Shown here in pieces: positions 13,151 through 26,607 of a DNA stretch of 64,000 nt. Position 1 is the first letter of the stretch. Every line of letters starts with the position of its first letter. Source of the DNA: Gymnogyps californianus (lineage: Eukaryota > Chordata > Aves > Accipitriformes > Cathartidae); assembly GCF_018139145.2 (NCBI RefSeq), contig NC_059478.1, forward strand, positions 32,425,001 through 32,489,000. Direction: 5' to 3'. The notes under the pieces are model-generated. The model was given only the letters and a program-made list of their open reading frames with translations, did not search any database and was not told where the DNA came from. Made by a program: the position numbers and the translations under genes.

Positions 13151-13825
13151 CAGGAATCTGACACACAGTTCGCTGGTAGACAACACATCTTGAAATGATA
13201 AAGGCTATTAGAACTCTTGCAATTGGTTCATATTATTACCCATTCAGAACCAAGTTGTGGATGCTATAGGTAATAGGATACAAAGGTGGTGTCTTTTGTT
13301 AAGTGCTGTCCTTTTGTGGAAACCTAGCATGCTCCATTTTAAATGTCATCCAGTACACAAATGCTCAGATTTGGAATTTCTCAGTAACTCTTTAATGACA
13401 AGGAAAGGCAGCTGCAGTAAGTGAGTGTAATATATTGGCTATAACAGAACTACCCATTTACATTAGCTGAGTATTTGGCACAGAAGTACTAACGTTGGAG
13501 GCAACAATCTCAGAAATCCAGTACTTAAAGATATGGCCATATTATTTTTCTAAAAGTAGGTGGTTTAATGAAATACCACACTAATGAAATGAAATGAAAC
13601 ATGGCCTTTTAGTTGGGCATCGGTGGAAGGAGATGGGGCACTGTGTGTTGGGATATCAGTGTGACTTACCTCTTTATTCATTCTGTCTGAGAGTGGTGAT
13701 AAAGATTTTATTACTTATTTTTCACATTTATGAGGATGGACTGAAAAGGTAATAAAGACCTCTCAGATGCTCGAATGACCAAACAAATCTATTTAATCCT
13801 CTGTCTTTATGCTGAAGGTGTGGCC

Positions 13826-13862
13826 AGCTTTGCTCATTGGCATAGCTCCATTGACTTCACCT
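13826..13862. repeat. Old fold-back dispersed repeat fragment
   Basis: It contains GGCATAGCTCCATTGACTTC, the centre of the same palindromic repeat family seen at 12.97 kb. The second arm is lost or too diverged to see. Confidence 0.5.
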
Positions 13863-16800
13863 GAGTTCTGTATGCACATACCCGATTACCCTGTTAGAAG
13901 CAAGCATATGTATGTAAATATAATCTCTTCTGTCTGTAGGCTGAACATGTATGTTGTCATGTCTTTTAGCTTTTAATAAGCTCACATCAGCTGATATTGG
14001 CAAAGAATAAGATTTAGTGTTTTGTTAATCTGCAGAAGTTGAGACTCTTACTAAACCAATGGTGGTATTCTCATCTGTCAGTAAGCCCAAGACCTGGCAA
14101 GCAGGAGAGAATATGCTGCCTAGAATAGTTCAGGTTCTGCTGCTGCATATTTTTGTAACAAACCATGAAATGACCATGGTGGAGTTTGTCTTAGGAGATG
14201 CACAATTAGTTAATTTTTTTTCAAGCAGACTAAGACTAAGATCAACTTGTAGAATAAGTTTAATAATATCACAAGCTTACAGTTTTTCTAGCTTGCTGGC
14301 CCTGTCTTTTCTTGAGGAAAACCATAAATATGAGGAAACCATAAATGTGTCTCTACAGTAGATAGATACTTTCTTTTAAATGTACTGTGATCCATCTCCT
14401 TTCTATTTTAAGGACAGATTTTACCCACATACTCAGAGACATAGCTGAAGTCATTTGGACCTTGGACTCCCCTTCTGTCCAGGCCATTTAAGCAGGGAAA
14501 AGTGTGATAGCAATATTTTATAGGAAGGATGAGTACAAAGGAGGATACCATGGATCCTTTGTAACTGTCAGTAGCCAATAAGGTCCTTCTCAGAGCGTGT
14601 CTTGCTTAAATGATGTTCGGGATGTCAAACATGTTAAAGTCTCTCTGCCCTCACCTCTTCAGTAGCTGAGCAGAACAACCTTCAAGTTATGCACTGGAGA
14701 ACTGGAAACTCAATCTGGCTACATTGTGAGATTAATTTTCCATCTGGGATTTGCACTCTTGCTATGTCAGCGCAGGGGATCAGACTGTTCTGTGGCAAAG
14801 CACAAGCATGTAGAGTCACAGTGCTAGCTGTCTGAAATGCTTGAGGTTTTTTCACAATAAATTTTTTGAAGGACATTATGATCGCTTAGTTGTGGGATTT
14901 GATGCCAGTAGTTCGTACCACCAGGACATACTTTGCCACCCTATATTTGAAGAAGTTTTGTAACTTACATGTACTATGTTGTCCTTTCTCCTAAAGATGT
15001 CTAGAGGGGTTTGTTTCTCAAAATTTGCCCTATCTGTATAGTTTAACAAGACTCTGTTTACTGTACTATGTAGGCATTTCCAATACATTTCATTTTATTG
15101 TGGTTAACCGTAAAGACATTTTTCTTTATTCCCTTTCATATAATCATGGATCTGAAATGGTAGAGGAGAGATCCCGTCACCTTTATTAGTTTTATTAGCA
15201 ATGGAAGGCAGTTGCTTTATTAGCATACTGGCTTTCCTCATCCTCAGAATTGGAATCCAGTTCTCATTCTCCTTTCTTTGTTCAGCTAAGTCATAGGTTC
15301 TTGTTTCCTTGGTTTCTTAGATATAGACATATAACAATCATTCCCAACCCTTGCTTTCTTTCTTGTTCTGAAGCAACTTTTCACACCCACTGTGCTTAAA
15401 CATTTCTGAGGCACAGTTTGATACTAGAAATTGGACAGTGACATGTAGAGAGAATCCATATGAAATTGCTTCATGGCTCTGTTTTGTTTTTATTGGGACA
15501 AGTGTTCACGTAATTATTAACAAGACCATAATTGTCACTCTTGAGGGAAATCTAGGCAGAAAGGCTAACCACCAAGTGGGCATGGAAAAGCAGAAGTTGC
15601 AGATTTTTGCACAAAGATACTCCTCCAGATGAGGGTTGAAAAACACTAGAAGAACATGAATAAGGAGAACCGCTGTGCCCATATCTTGCTGTGCCTTTTA
15701 AGTGCGTATAAGCAGCGAAAGTGAGTTGGATTGTCATCTTTCACAAGTGCACTTTTCAGCTAAGAATAATTTATAGGGGGTGAACTCAATGTGTAGTACT
15801 CCTAGGGGCTGCATTCACCAGAGCATTACTAATCTTCAGTACATAAATATATTTTCACCTATGTAGAGCCTGTTTGTGTGAGCACCTGCTAGAAGTTGCT
15901 GTTTTCTGCACAGCTTCCAGGTAGTCCTTTACAAGGTAGAAATTTTAGGGAGGAGTAGGGGTGTGGAAGCTCTGATGGGAGCACATTGTTTTGTCAAGGA
16001 ACAGAGTAAAGTGATGTGGCAATGCACTCCTCGCTAAGCAGAGTGGAGTGGTTAGATCTCACCATGTCACTTCTTTTGGAGCTCTGGAAGCACAGGGGAC
16101 CCTCCAAGGGAAAACACTCTGGAAAATAAACCAATTTCTAATCAATATTTTCTCCTCTGAAGAATCTCTCCACAACATGAGTATGTGTGGAGGGCTGTAC
16201 CATCACCAAGCCCAACCTCTCCCTCCCAAAATTGTGGGGTGGAGGATGATAATGTGTCGCATTTGGAAGGTCCCTTCATTGCCCAGCCCTGTAGCTCAGA
16301 ACTGAGTTAAACACCTTGGATATATTCAGCAAAATATCCCTGAGTCTAGCAGCCTTGTGTCAGACTCCTTTTGCTTTCAAAATGTCTGGTAAGACTTGAT
16401 TTTTGCCTCATTTTCCCAGACTAGTGTCTTCCTACCCATTGTCATGAAATCATTAATATCTCTTAACTTTAAGTAGTTTAGGTATTGAATCCTGTATCTT
16501 TAGACTAGACTGAGGGAAGCAGTGCGCAAGTGTCTTACAGCAGATCAATTGGATACGTGTTAGCCTCCAGGCTGGAAGCCGGCACTCAGCTTAGGTGAAG
16601 GAGATGAGGAATGGCCCTAAAGATGCTAAGCTATTTGAAGCCCTTCTGATAAATGAGGTCTTTTTGTGATGAGCTATCCTCACTTTCTTGGACTGGTTGG
16701 TATAAAAGCTTTGTATATACAAGCACATTATTCATTATTTACTGGTCGTGGTTGTAATGTTGTTTAATTTTGCAATAGTCCCATCTAAGGGATGATTCTT

Positions 16801-17044
16801 GCATTGCATGGAAGGGAGACTAAGCAAGCTTTGCTTTTCATTTGCTTTGTATAACTTTGCCCCTGTGGAAACATTGGATAGCCAGCACATTTGCCATAAG
16901 ACACAAAATGCCAAACTTGTGGCTTTCTGGACATGGAAGTTCCACTCATCCCAGAGAAGAACCAGAGGACTGGCATGGAAAGAGAATAAAAGAAACATGA
17001 GAAAGAAGATAGGTGTGGTGGAGAATGGGGCTTTTCTTTTTTGG

Positions 17045-17275
17045 CACTAAATCCCCGCTATCCCCACCACCTCCCTCTCCCTACTCCCACTCTGATATTG
17101 TTGATTCTTTCCTCTTGTATTCTTGCCGCCTTCTTGTTCGTGCCTCTCTCTTGTTTAATTTTTTCCACTTTTTCTTCTTTTCTCATCTGTTGATTCTTCT
17201 TCTGCTATTTCATCTTATTCCTCTTCTTTTGTTCTCTCTCTCTCCCTTTCCCTGCTCTTTCCATATTGCAGTCCC
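17045..17275 (+). repeat. Pyrimidine-rich (CT) tract, about 230 bases
   Basis: The plus strand is overwhelmingly C and T, with irregular CCTCTCC, CTTCTTCTT and CTCTCTCTC clusters. An open frame through it gives a low-complexity Leu/Phe/Ser peptide and is not a gene. It is a polypurine/polypyrimidine segment inside an intron. Confidence 0.8.
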
Positions 17276-18577
17276 TTACCTGTGTCCTCACGTAATAAAA
17301 AGCAAAGAGGAAGGGATGGCTTGTGGCTCATTCAGTGCTGCTCCCTCAGGTCTACTCGCAAGGCTTGCAGGACTTCAGTAAAGCATTGTGGTGTATCCTG
17401 TTTTATGGGTACAGCATAGCCACACAGCACTGACTGGACTGTGCCAGTGTTCTTGGACTGGAAGAGGGAAGATTTATGATGGCATTGATCACAGTGCTAA
17501 AATAAACTGCCCTCCCTTAGCCAGAGGAGTATGAGTTTGTAAATGCCAGCGTTTTATACACAAAATGAAGGACACCAGCTAAGGAAACCAGCTGCCTAGG
17601 TTAGCTGTTCAAGATCTGAAAATGGCAAGTCTTTAAAAGCAAAGAGACAGAGAAAGTCATTTATATTAAAACAAACTCTGTCATGAGTCATTTGACTTCT
17701 TTTTCTCTTACACACATAGTTTATGTCTCAGGCCTTCTAAGGCCTGAGTAACATCTGATACTCTTTAGGCTGAGCCGGCTCTAATAGGAGTAGGTTCCTG
17801 CTTCCAGTTACAGTGTACCACTTAGAACTCTATTTAATTTGAGTCTTGTGTTTACAGGCTGTAACTATTACTTATTTGTCATTTTTATGGTAATAGAAAA
17901 GATTGTTTGCCTGTGATTCAGTCCCAGCCATGCTGTTGAATAGTTCTGTGTCCTCAGCAGGAGCAGAGAAAAAGTGGCCCGAGAGGGGCTTTTACTTTTT
18001 GCCTCATTCGTTTTTCTCATGCAGCTTCAGTCGTGCAGGTCAGCAGGCACGAGTTGGGGATGCAGGTCCCCTGTCATCCCTCCCAACTGCTACCTCAGTC
18101 TAGCAGAGCATTGCTCCACATTTCTCACACAGTTTGCATATGAGCTGCATGTGATTCTTCTTCCCTTCTACTTTAAAAGAGCCAACACCAAAGTGTACAC
18201 TGTCTGAAAAATACAGCTTTGCCTTTTTTGCCATTTTTCTTTTTTTTGGTCCTCTCCCTTTCCTTCGTCTCATCCCTTCTGCTCCTGGGTTTTTGTTCAA
18301 ATATTTTTACCAGGTGCTTCAGGTGCGAAAGTAGTTAATTGCAGCTAGAAAATATGAAAGGCGTATGAATTCTTCAAGTCTTGTTAACTGCTTGTGCTAA
18401 GGTCTATACAGACCTGAAAGGGGAGAGTGAAACACAGACAAAGATCCGGAAAGCTTTGTCCCACTCCAAAGCTCACAGGGAAAGTGCTCAAACACCCCAG
18501 CCAGCTGCCCTGGGCAAGGATAACCCTCAGGGCCCACTGCTAAAAGTGACTGCGCCTTAATTAAGCAGCATGACTCT

Positions 18578-18596
18578 TGTTCCCCCTAGTGGCTAA
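18578..18596 (-). promoter_or_regulatory. CTCF-like motif
   Basis: TGTTCCCCCTAGTGGCTAA closely matches the reverse complement of the CTCF core (GCGCCCCCTGGTGGCCA). The surrounding 18,540-18,760 is repeat-free and looks like conserved non-coding DNA, but that needs an alignment. A motif match alone does not show occupancy. Confidence 0.45.
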
Positions 18597-19290
18597 TTAC
18601 ACAGGATCTGTTTCACACGAGCATTTCATTTCGCCGCCTTTGAACTTCCCTGCCTAATTTTCCTCCCATCGGCATTTTTTGCTATGTTTTGTAACTTTCT
18701 CAATTTCTCCGAATGATGGCATTTGCCATTCTTTTGATTGTGACTTCAGAAAGCAGGAAGATGTACCATGGATAGATAATACTTTATATCTGCAACACAG
18801 CAATAGGATTTGGGGTTAGAGAGGTTTTTGCGCATATTCCACCCATACATGCTGTATTTTTTTTGCAGCGTTAGCAGTAAGAGTTAAGGAAGAAGGGCTT
18901 TTCTTTGTTTATCAGCATCCCTGTTGGTCTTGTAACTCCTCAAGTATGAACAGATACGAATGTCCAGAAATGTTAGACACCTCAAATCAACAGGCTTGTT
19001 TAATGTCCTTGAGATAAGAACTGAATTGCCTGGCTTTACGGATCAAACAAATACCATGTAAAATGTAGTGTAGTATTTCTTAGTGACAAAGGGAAAAAAG
19101 CTGTATTTGCCAATGTAGTTCTTATTAGCAGCCTGGTAATGGGAGATAATGCATATATTGGGCGATACTCTGTCATCAGCAGTACTAGTGCAAATCTAAC
19201 ATAAACTACTCTAGTATCAAGTTCTTTTGAGTTTACCTCGGTATAAATAAAAGCAGAACTTTGCAATGAGAAAACAATATATGTTACCTA

Positions 19291-19400
19291 ACTCGAGAGT
19301 CAGAGTACATGGGTTTTATTCCCAGCTTTGCCACTGACTCTGTCTGTGACTTTGGGCAAGTTGGTTAACTTTGTTCTTCATCCAGCTGATTTGTGAAGCA
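19291..19400 (+). repeat. MIR-like SINE remnant
   Basis: The segment holds, in MIR order, GAGTCAGAGTACATGGGTTT, TTCCCAGCTTTGCCACTGAC and GTGACTTTGGGCAAGTTGGT followed by TAACTTTG. Each part aligns with the tRNA-derived body and core of MIR (TGGGTTCGAATCCCGGCTCTGCCACT, then GTGACCTTGGGCAAGTTACT, then TAACC). It is a clear if diverged match, in sense orientation. Confidence 0.65.
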
Positions 19401-20445
19401 GATCTAGTGATGTTTAAGTACGTCGGAGGGTGGTTAGATAGTTATATTAAAGGTGATAGAATGAAAAGTGCAAAGAAAATCTATGATGATGCTTGTGGTG
19501 TTGCTCTGGTGGATTAAAATAAATAAGAATGGAAAGGCCGGTAGACTGACAACTCAGTTGCACATAATTGGAACATCTTTTGACTTCTGAGCAGGAGAAC
19601 AAAATCTTACTTTAGAACTGCAGCCAGTTTATTGCGTGTGGTAATTTCCATTGCTATGTGTATAATACAAAAGATGGCCTAGGTAGTATGACATGAATAC
19701 AACTCTGAAGTTTATATCAATTTTTAATATTCACAGCATTCATGACTTTTAAAGATTGTGTTATACATTTACAATGAAATGCACTTCATATGCAGAACTC
19801 TTGTTTTTAGAAAATAATTTGGGCAGGAATGGGAGACCACATCCTTTAAAGCACCAATTCACTCACGGTTTGTATTGGCAATTCCTTAGGAACAGCAAAG
19901 GCTAATTCAAGATCAGCATTTTCATTCCCAGGCTTGTAGCTTTAGACATCTAATGCTGTATCTAACATGTAACTGAGAGACTGGGTGCTCTTTTTGCTCA
20001 AGTATGGAGCCTTCTAAACTGCAGTCGAAGACATTTGCTGGAGACTTCTGAAAATCGGATGCTATCCTTTTTTGACTGCAGTGGGATCAGGATTAGCAGA
20101 AACAACCGATGCATCTTGCATTGCTGAGCATTTTTTGATTTGCATCTGAAACTGGTTTGTGACAGGTCAGTAACCCAATAAATGTAATGTAAAACATTCA
20201 ACAGGATAAGACCTCCTTGTTAGAACTGTATCCTTTTTCTTGCATGTCTGGGTTGTATTTTTTTTTTAATTAAGTTACTGAGTTGTAGAATGGCCCACAT
20301 TCCTTCTATTCCTGTAAAAATGAAATGACTGACAGCTTTTCAGTTGCACATGGTCCTACCGTTTGTTGGAAGAGGAGGAGGCAGGATGGGATCCCACCAA
20401 ATTTTTGACGTATTATATATAGAGAAAAGATTGTTGAGCATGAGA

Positions 20446-20469
20446 AAACCGCTTCTTATCAAGCGGTTT
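20446..20469. repeat. 9-bp perfect hairpin
   Basis: AAACCGCTT and AAGCGGTTT are perfect complements separated by CTTATC. The hairpin lies about 35 bases after a TATTATATATAG stretch. No function is assigned. Confidence 0.6.
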
Positions 20470-21756
20470 AGCTAGATCTGTTACTGATCTGGTCTGATTT
20501 TATATAGATCTTCACAAATTATTCTAATACCAATAACTAAGCCAGAGCAGAACAATGGGTAAGTGCCTTTAGAAAAGTTGTATAGTAAAATTAAGACTTT
20601 CATCAGATAAAAGTAATTTCATTTCCCTCCCTCCATTCTAGACTTGTCACAGCCAAAGAAATACCTTTGAATAAAAACTAGCTTTTTTTTAGATTTGCTG
20701 TATTAAGCAATTTCCAAAGTACAAAATTGCTGCTAATGGAAAAGCGAAACAAATCTGGGATTTTGAGCTAGTGGAGTATTCGTGCAAGTAATTAGCCTGT
20801 ACAAAAGGAGCATTCATCTTGAAATGACAGATAAGTGCTAAGGACAGGATTGAAAACTGTAAATATGTTAGCACTTTAAGCGAGAGCACAGCTTCGGCAC
20901 TTGTTAGACTCATCAGCTGCTGTAAACAATATGGATCTTTGAAATGATCTCTGCTGAGATCTCAGCACATTAGATAATGATATAGTTGTTCATTTTTGCT
21001 TCTTCTGTTTTGTTTTTTCGTTCAGAAAGTACTTGCTGCAAAGAATAGGCCTGTGATGCTGCCAGCGCACACACTTATCTTTCTCCATGAGCAGACCCAG
21101 CAAGGGCTGCAGAGTCACTGTGGGGAGTAAAGAACAAGCCTGCAGAGCTGGGCTCTGCCTTTCCCGATTTATGCACGAGTGAGGAACAGTATGTGCAGCT
21201 GCCGTACAACTTTCCTCTCATGGCTGTGCCTCTACCCAAGGCTAGGAAAGGCTCTTTGAGGTCATCCAGGCTCAGTTCACAGTTAGGACGCTTCTTCAAG
21301 TATGATTTTAAAAGGCAAGCTGTTCAGGTGGTGGTAGCAGTTTCTCTTGTGTAGCTTTGCGAAGGGTTAACAGTGACTGAGCTGTAACAATGGAGGGTTT
21401 CATGTTGTGAAAACTGCGTACAATAGAAATTAATTTGAAACCAATAAATCCACTTTGCAAAGGACACTATAAAAAGCTTGCATACCACGATAACTCGCAA
21501 ACACTCGCTGACCTCGCTGAGGTTCTGAGTGGTGACCTACAAGTGAAAAGCTCCATGAGCCATTTGAGTCTCTGCTATTCATCTCTTCTCTCAGCTTGCT
21601 GTCTTTAAATAAAAGGACAGATCCTTAGCAGCAGGAATTGGCTCAGTTCTTAGGATCAGCTGAATCGTGAAGCACAAAGTATTTTTTCTTCAGTTGTGTC
21701 CCACATTGGCTAGATTTCCCTCCTAAGTGTTTGATGTTAATCTAGTGATGTTATTG

Positions 21757-21850
21757 ATTCCCATGGAATATATGAGAAACTGAGGTGCAGAAGGCTTGCA
21801 TGACTTGTCCAAGATTAAAATTCAGGAGCCGATGTATCCGACTGCCCTCC
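21757..21850 (-). repeat. MIR-like SINE remnant
   Basis: ATATGAGAAACTGAGGTGCA, then GAAGGCTTGCATGACTTGTC and CAAGAT, match the reverse complement of the MIR core (GATGAGGAAACTGAGGCACA, then AGGTTAAGTGACTTGCCCAAGGT). The similarity fades towards 21,850. Confidence 0.6.
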
Positions 21851-24707
21851 CTACAGTCACAGAAGTTGTGCTGGGAAGAGCTTTCCCCCATAAGCGCTTC
21901 AGGAGCGGTGGGTTAGAAATTTCTCATTAGAGTGAGTGAAGGGGCAACGTTTGCTTGGAAATAGGAGCCACAAGGTGCAGCTCACTGGGGGCTTCTTAAA
22001 AAATGGGAAATAGGATGGGACAGCAAAGTGAAAGCAGGAATGGTGACGGGCTGGGTGTTGTAAGGTGAGAACATCCCTCTGGAGGGATTCGGTGCTGTTC
22101 GCCTTTCTCGAAGATAAAAAGGACAGCTTATAAACAAGCTCACCAACCCTCCCACCTAGCCAAAATTTGGGGGTTGGACGGTGGAGACTGTCTAGTGTGG
22201 TCTTCTCTGCCACATCTCAGCTTTGAAGATAACCCCTAGGGCAGGATGGTGCTGTAGTAGATCTCAGGCTGTGAGCCAGCCAAGCTCTGCTACCACTTGG
22301 TGACTCACTCCCATGCTAACTGCACTTTTAATTCTAACTGGTGTGTTTTCAGACAGAACCAGCTATTGTTTTGGGCACAGTCAATTATAAAATGTGCTCT
22401 TTCTCTGTTTGCCAAATGAATACAAATGCTTTCATAGAAGATCTCCTGAGGAAAAAGGTGCCTCAGATACCTTTAAAAATTCCTGCTGCAGTGCTGGGTG
22501 GCAGGTTTAGATTTGCTCATTAAAAGAGGTTATGTAATATTCCTGCAATCAAAGGCTCTTTTATGGCTCTGGGGCAGGTGGGGATTCATGGCCCTTGGTT
22601 TTGGTTTTGTATAGAAAAATGTCAGGCCTGACAGATAGCTAGAGTAGTGATGGGGGTAACTTTTGACATTTACCAACAAGACTAGTTTCTTCCCAATGAA
22701 TTTGTGTAAGTTGGTGCCTACAGGTTTTTCTATGCAATAAATGTAATTGCAATACATGGAGAGGTTGTGTGTATAAAGAGGTTCCTACTTACAGAGAAGT
22801 TCTTATGCTAAAGAGAACTGTATTTACCGTTGCCCGATGGTCTCCACGAGATACAAACCAAACTTTTTAGGAGCAAGGGGAGCAGAGCACGTATTCTGAT
22901 GTGACTATAACAAGTTTCCTCATATAAATCTCTCCGAATTCTGTGCCCACAGGAATCCCACAGTTCAGGCTGAGGTTCTCCCTTGCTGCTGTTAGAGCAC
23001 ATTTGGCCACAGACTGGCTGTCCCATCTGTCAGACCAGGCTTCCCAGGTATTTAGGGAGTCAAGAGCTTTCTAAAATTTCATAGCAATATGTATCCAGCA
23101 TAAAAGTGCTTTTTCGGAACAGCACCCTTCTTAAAGGACAGCGTTAATGGCAGAAGAGTAAATGAGAGCAGTAGCTTCTCATCCCTGGCTGCCTCTGATT
23201 TTCAGACCTAGAGAAGAGAGGGTGCCTCCGTTTTTAACAAAATGGAACAATATCATCAGCTGATCAGTGTGCCTTGCTTCAGCTCTCACTCAGTTTAGTC
23301 ACTTGTAGCCTCTAATTTGGGAAAGAAAAATACTTTCTGGAACAGTGTGCTAGGAAAGGTTGCTAACTCCTTGTCCGTAGCAATCATGGCAAGGAAACCA
23401 AATGCCCTCTGCCATAGGCAGCTATCTTCTCTGTACTGTGCTTCACGAGGAGAAATGGCTATGCAGTCCAGTTCTAAACTCTTAACAGATTTCTCATTTC
23501 TTCTACATTTTACTCTCTGCCCGCCGCACGTTGGATAGGTATAAAACATAAGTTTTCTCTTAAGTGATATTTTAATTTTTTGTTGGAGATAGGATGTCTG
23601 TAAGGTTACCAGAAATGTTCTCTTCATATTTTAATGCAGTTTTACTCTCTGTTTTAACATCTCAACCTTCTACTGGTTTACAGTAGTGAAAGATTTTTTT
23701 TTTTTTTTAAAGGTCTCTTGTTTTTTATGAGCCCCTGTCCAGGGTAATTTCCCAAATGCAGTCCAGATTGGGTAAAATGTAAGCATAATTCTGAGGTCTG
23801 GGGTTTTTTATAGTAAACCACACATCAGATTAACTAGATAAAAAATAATCCCAAATCAAAACTCACAGCAGGGATTTCCCTCATTAACCTCAGGTAGACA
23901 CTGGAGCATGGCGAAGAATATATTTGAAGGATGAGGGGAGAAGGAAAGTCTCCTCAGCCAGTATTGGAAATAGGGAAAAAATAATTAGATGGAGAAGAGT
24001 GAAACGTTGCAAATAGTTTCATTTTCTTGATGGAGTAACCCTAAAGCAAAGTGTAGGCAGAAGTTGTTTTTATGACAAAATCCCAGCTAGATACCCCAAA
24101 AATGCTAAAACCCACCGAGTGGGGAAATGAACAGAGAGACGTGTGCAGATTAATTAGATCGAAAAAATGTTTTGACAGCATAAGTGAACATATGGAAAGA
24201 ATTGAGAGAACCCAATCCAGTTCCCCATGTGTAAATGATGCCTTAGCCATAGCTCATAAAGCAAATACAGATGCAAAAAAAAAAGGAAAAAAAAAAAAAA
24301 CCCTTTCCTATCCCCTCCCCCCAGTAAACCCCAATCCATTGCCAGATGGCAAATAAAAGTTTAAACTCAATGACTAAATGCAAGGAAAGCTGTATGTTCA
24401 GCGTGAACGTGAAAAGAAATCAACTGAATAAATCTGAATTTTGCACCTTAAAGGAAGTGGCGCAGTTCAACTAAATATTGTGTCAAGTACACAGCCGAGT
24501 GTCAGGATATCCTGTGCGGATGCTTGTTCTTCAGCGTCTCTGTTTTACCCTCCCCTGTCCAAATGACTCCTTCTGCTTTTTGTCCAGCTCATTTCTTCTG
24601 TTGTGCAAGTTAGTGTGGACTCACACACCTGCCTTGCCTGCCCCAAAGGTTTTACCATCTAAAACTGAGAGTAAAAGAATTAGGACAGATACTGCAAGCA
24701 GAGGGTG

Positions 24708-24775
24708 CGAAGGGAGCCAGAGAAGCAAAATAACTTGTTCCAGGTTGTGCAGAGGAGCAGCGCTCCCAGGCTTAG
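24708..24775 (-). repeat. Possible MIR-like remnant
   Basis: AGAGAAGCAAAATAACTTGT, then TCCAGGTTGTGCAGAGGAGC, resembles the minus-strand MIR core (AGAGAGGTTAAGTGACTTGC, then CCAAGGTCACACAGC). The match is weak and may be chance. Confidence 0.3.
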
Positions 24776-26534
24776 TTTACTCCATCACCAGCAGCAGTGA
24801 GTAGGGAGAGGGCTGATGTAGCTTAGAGCCGTAGTGCAGTGCCCTGCATCGGGATCTGATGTAGGAATCTGCTCTCTTGACTTCCAGGTGAGCTTGCTTG
24901 CTGTTAAACAGAGCTGCCTGTCAGCATAACGTTTCCAAGCCTAAAAAGTGGGTTAAATCAATATATTTCCATGTGGTTTATATGGACAAACCTTCTTAGT
25001 CTATTGTAGCAGCGATGCTGTGTGTGGTTAACAAATTTATTCCACCTCAGAAGGGGGTGAGGGAAATGTACTGTCTGTGCCAGTTGGTGCTGCAGGCAGG
25101 GAGCCTCCCCTTTGGTAACGAAGGTGCCAGCCGTGGCATCGCCACCCACGGTGTGGGACTGGTGAGGAGGCAGAGTGGGCCCCAGGCTGGGGAAACCAGA
25201 CCTCTGTGCTGCTGTGATTGCATCTTATCAGTATCTGTGCTAGCCGTATTAAAGCTATCTTGGATCTTCATACACAGACATTGTAAAGTGGCCATACGCT
25301 TCATGAATAAGCTATACAAGCTCATGTCAGGGTAAGTGCGGCTAAACCGTGCCCCAGCTCTGGTGCAGACTGCTTAGATGTTGCCCACAGACTGTTGATT
25401 CATGGCAGCCAGTGCCAGCAATCTGTGAAACTCAAACAGGAGCTAAACACTTGGGCTCTTTCCATTGCCCGGGTAAGCTGAAACCCCTGCTAAGCTGTCA
25501 AGTTTGCATCCAAGCAGCTTTGGGCACTAAGAGGTGCCAGCAGTGGAGCCCTCACAAAGCAAACTGCTTAATTATTTGATAGTCAAAGGCAACTTGGGGG
25601 AGTGCAGAGTCAAATCAACAACAAACCAACCTATATTTAGTAGCAGTGTGGCTGGAGCTTAGACCCAAACATAGTTTCCAGCTGATAGATGATGTGGCAA
25701 TCATAGCTGACCCTCATCCCATTCTAAATTTGGTCTGCGGAATAAGTAATTAATATCATCGCTAGCATGACAAGCCACCCTTTACAGCAGCTGCATTGCC
25801 ACTGCTGCTCCTCTTATGGCTTTGTCTGTCGGCTGGCCAGCCTGGCTGAAGTACAAGTTCTGTGTGACACTGAGCTACGGTGGCCACAGTCTGTCTGATG
25901 CTCAGTGTAGTTACTGAAGCAGAGTAAAAGTATGTGCTCTGGAGGTAGAAGTGGTACCGTGGCCTTATCTGCACTTGTCTCTACTGTTACGTGATCTCTT
26001 TTCCATTTTTTCTTGTCTCTGATACTAAGGAGTGAAAGCCATGTTCCTATGGTACAGGACAGGTCGAGTGATACGTACTTTAATGAGGCGTGGAGGGCTG
26101 CAGTAGGACTGAGAGCTCCGTGCACCACCCACAGTACAAAATTAGGGACAAACCTAGAGTTTACAAACTCTGTGTACAAGCCAAACCAAACCTGGGGGAA
26201 AACAATGGGCGCAGCCTATTTCAGGGAGAGGTAACTGAAAATTAAAAGAGTAAATTACATGTCCCAAATAACTCGGGGAATCTGTTGCAAACTTTCTGAA
26301 TCCTGATGCAGTGCTTGAACGAGAAAACTACCTTGTCTCAGTACTGAGGATCCATCCAATCGGCCTCTGTCAACTGAAGTTGGATGGTTTAGGGGTAGAA
26401 TAATGCTGGGCTTCTTCTAAGCTACCTGCTCTGTTCCCCTCCACCACTGTAACAGTCTTCAACAAACAAATGCAGAAAATAATCCTCTAAGATGGGCCAG
26501 TGCTGTTATTGAATGTATGGATAGTGAGATTCAA

Positions 26535-26607
26535 AAGGCCAGTGACTTTTCCTGGAAGACAGACTTGAACTCAAGTCCTGAGCTGGTGTCCTGCTTACTG
26601 GACCTCC
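26535..26607 (-). repeat. Possible MIR-like remnant
   Basis: GCCAGTGACTTTTCCTGGAA, then GACTTGAACTCAAGTCCTGA and TGTCCTGCTTACTGGACC, follow the order of the reverse-complemented tRNA-related head of MIR (AAGTGACTTGCCCAAGGT, then GAACCCAGGTCTCCTGA, then CTTTCCACTGGACC). It is diverged. Confidence 0.45.

Noticed and set aside
16735..17050. Open frames on both strands near the pyrimidine tract
   Set aside because: Mutually overlapping, low-complexity next to the tract, nothing recognisable.
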